Shown here: piece by piece, positions 62,633 through 64,000 of the stretch
Layout: each line of letters opens with the position of its first letter
Position numbering within the stretch: the stretch's first letter is position 1
DNA from: Candidatus Cacconaster equi
GTDB lineage: Bacteria; Bacteroidota; Bacteroidia; Bacteroidales; UBA932
Length of the DNA stretch: 64,000 nucleotides
Reading direction: 5' to 3'
Assembly: GCA_018065895.1 (NCBI GenBank)
Contig: JAGHSK010000017.1
Span: 1-64,000 of the forward strand
Program-made: the position numbers and the translations under genes
The notes under the pieces: model-generated
The model's input: only the letters and a program-made list of their open reading frames with translations
Databases searched by the model: none
What the model was told of the DNA's origin: nothing

Positions 62633-63991
62633 TTATTTTTTCAATTGTTCCTTTGGAATCCACCATTTGAGATATTTTGACAGAACTATCAAAAATACCG
62701 ATATGGCCAGACATATGAGCATCATCCCCAAGCCTTTGCCATTGGCAAACATTACAGGCACCAGTGAAATCAGTATGATTTCAACCGGGGCGCACGGCAG
62801 ATATGCCAAAGCGTAATCGTCCATAGCCTTCGATGCCATCTTAGGGTCAACTATTCTCAAAAGAGCTATTCCCATTGCCATCGTGCCAGTCCACCACCCC
62901 CATGCGAATATGGATTTCTCAAACCAATCCTTTCTGAACAGATGCCTCCCGAAATAGAATACCGTAAAGACTGTCACAACAATGCCGACAGCCAACAGAA
63001 CAGCTAGAGGAACAGCATATTTCACCACAACCGAAAGCTTTATGGAAGCTATTCCGAAGGCAACCAGCAGATCTGTGGAAAAACTGCTGATGCTGCTGGC
63101 CGTCTTTCCATCAATATATTTCGAAACCTGTGTCTTATTGAAGATGATCTTCAATATCAGGCCCACAACGAACGCGCAACTGAAGACAGGAAGTTCAAGC
63201 TCCGGTGCAAGCATCTTGACTCCCTTGCTGAACATATACCCTCCGAAAGCAGCTACAATCACAAGGGCGAAATGGAACGTGAGGGAATCAATCGAAATGG
63301 GCGAAGTGGTTGCAGTTCCCAGAGGATCCCTTTTCTCTTCAGGAAGGAGACCGCTGCGAAGTTCATCCGGCAGATCCCCGAAATCCGTTATGTACGATGT
63401 CTGTTTGTTTTTTGCAGCCATTTTAATGAACACCAATCCTCCGACAATTGCAAGAATGACACCGATTGTAGCCGTAGTCATACCGAGGCTGCCTGCTTCA
63501 TCCCATCCTAATCCGTCAAAAGCAGTACCGATAGCAGCAGCAGTGCCGTGGCCGCCATAGAACCCTGTAGGGAGCATCACGCCAAAAGCGTCATTAAGGT
63601 TCGGCCAGATAGCCTTCATCACAAGAAGGCCGAAAATTCCCATCAGTGCCCATTGGAAAAGCATTCCGAACTGGGAATATGCCCACATCGGCCCTACTCT
63701 GCCAGCAACCTCCTTCATCTTGAAGGAAGGTGCGGAAAGAGGAAGTGCACCGAAAACCATCGCTATCAGAACGGCGGGATAGACTGATATCGAACTTGAC
63801 ATAGGGAGCCATCCAAGCCCGTTCGGGCCGAAAGCAAGGCCAAGAACGCCAGCTATCATACTCGGTGGAATAAACAGTCTTTGAATCAATTTTACCTTGG
63901 CCCTTATGAGTTTGCCTATCAGCAGAAGGCCCATTATTATTCCCAAGTCCGAAAAGAGGACCCATGGAGTGAAAGTGGTGACATCGAACAT
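62633..63991 (-). CDS. gltS: Sodium/glutamate symporter (GltS family)
   Basis: Inner-membrane carrier of 452 residues with about ten to twelve hydrophobic segments. The family marks are PTGFYGGHGTAAAIGTAFDGLGW at about 140-162 and the C-terminal half repeat WGWWTGTMAMGIALLRIVDP, with the two re-entrant loops rich in Gly. Imports glutamate with Na+. Start at ATG 63991 is the first in the frame, 9 bases from the window end, so an upstream promoter cannot be seen. Its operon partner is the dipeptidase. Longer than the 401 residues of E. coli GltS. Confidence 0.85.
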   Translation of the reverse strand: MFDVTTFTPWVLFSDLGIIMGLLLIGKLIRAKVKLIQRLFIPPSMIAGVLGLAFGPNGLGWLPMSSSISVYPAVLIAMVFGALPLSAPSFKMKEVAGRVGPMWAYSQFGMLFQWALMGIFGLLVMKAIWPNLNDAFGVMLPTGFYGGHGTAAAIGTAFDGLGWDEAGSLGMTTATIGVILAIVGGLVFIKMAAKNKQTSYITDFGDLPDELRSGLLPEEKRDPLGTATTSPISIDSLTFHFALVIVAAFGGYMFSKGVKMLAPELELPVFSCAFVVGLILKIIFNKTQVSKYIDGKTASSISSFSTDLLVAFGIASIKLSVVVKYAVPLAVLLAVGIVVTVFTVFYFGRHLFRKDWFEKSIFAWGWWTGTMAMGIALLRIVDPKMASKAMDDYALAYLPCAPVEIILISLVPVMFANGKGLGMMLICLAISVFLIVLSKYLKWWIPKEQLKK

Positions 63992-64000
63992 TTATATTCC

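Noticed and set aside
1-64000. CRISPR arrays, insertion sequences, integrases, toxin-antitoxin or defence genes
   Set aside because: No repeat-spacer pattern, transposase, recombinase or known defence domain was seen; the window is essentially core genome.

Overview
The window is chromosomal DNA from a member of the Bacteroidales, probably an uncultured gut lineage. Evidence: a SusC/SusD pair, outer-membrane biogenesis genes of Bacteroidetes type (OstA-like protein, two LptF/LptG permeases), an Rnf cluster in B-C-D-G-E-A order preceded by an RseC-like gene, map between secY and infA, and many promoters of the Bacteroidetes form TAnnTTTG (-7) with TTG/TTTG about 18-20 bases upstream. I see no phage block, insertion sequence, CRISPR array or other mobile element, so most of the window is housekeeping DNA.

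Layout. 0.2-4.9 kb: a susC-susD pair on the plus strand, closed by a strong two-way terminator. 4.9-11 kb (minus): guaB, a lipoprotein with a SurA-like N-terminal fold, a two-domain SurA-like prolyl isomerase and an OstA-like protein. 11-13.3 kb (minus): a murein-peptide pair, an NlpC/P60 endopeptidase lipoprotein and an L-Ala-D/L-Glu epimerase. 13.3-14.3 kb (plus): a radical SAM protein. 14.3-17.3 kb (minus): rpsO, pnp and a 91-residue orphan. 17.3-21 kb: a YgjP-like metalloprotease, glyA, a small phage-like ORF, a TrmH-family methyltransferase and an exported protein of unknown function. 21.1-21.3 kb: tRNA-Ala(GGC) and tRNA-Pro(CGG). 21.3-30 kb (minus): one long operon of zinc-ribbon protein, dnaB, DUF3108 protein, rseC-like and rnfBCDGEA. 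30-32.3 kb (minus): two tandem M23 proteins and a MerR regulator. 32.4-37.5 kb (plus): alaS and a single ORF joining an LptG-type permease to methionyl-tRNA formyltransferase. 37.5-38.4 kb (minus): an SDR-type threonine dehydrogenase. 38.4-50.6 kb (plus): queG, a GSCFA protein, a histidine-phosphatase/EEP fusion, tgt, a second Lpt permease, a nucleoside transporter and an alpha-2-macroglobulin-like protein. 50.6-61.3 kb (minus): the spc/alpha ribosomal operon from rplP to rplQ with secY, map, infA and rpoA. 61.5-64 kb (minus): gltS and an M19 dipeptidase.

Themes. Several neighbours make pathway sense: SurA-like chaperones with an OstA-like protein, P60 endopeptidase with dipeptide epimerase, queG and tgt for queuosine, rpsO with pnp, and dipeptidase with a glutamate symporter. 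The most unusual items are the in-frame LptG-Fmt fusion, where an ATC codon sits where Fmt normally starts; the secreted histidine-phosphatase/EEP enzyme; the break of the ribosomal super-operon just upstream of rplP; and a repeated design in which terminator hairpins overlap the promoter of the next gene. Four computed ORF starts in the supplied track are TTG triplets, three of them inside -7 promoter boxes; I moved these starts downstream. All functions are read from sequence and family knowledge alone; no searches were run.
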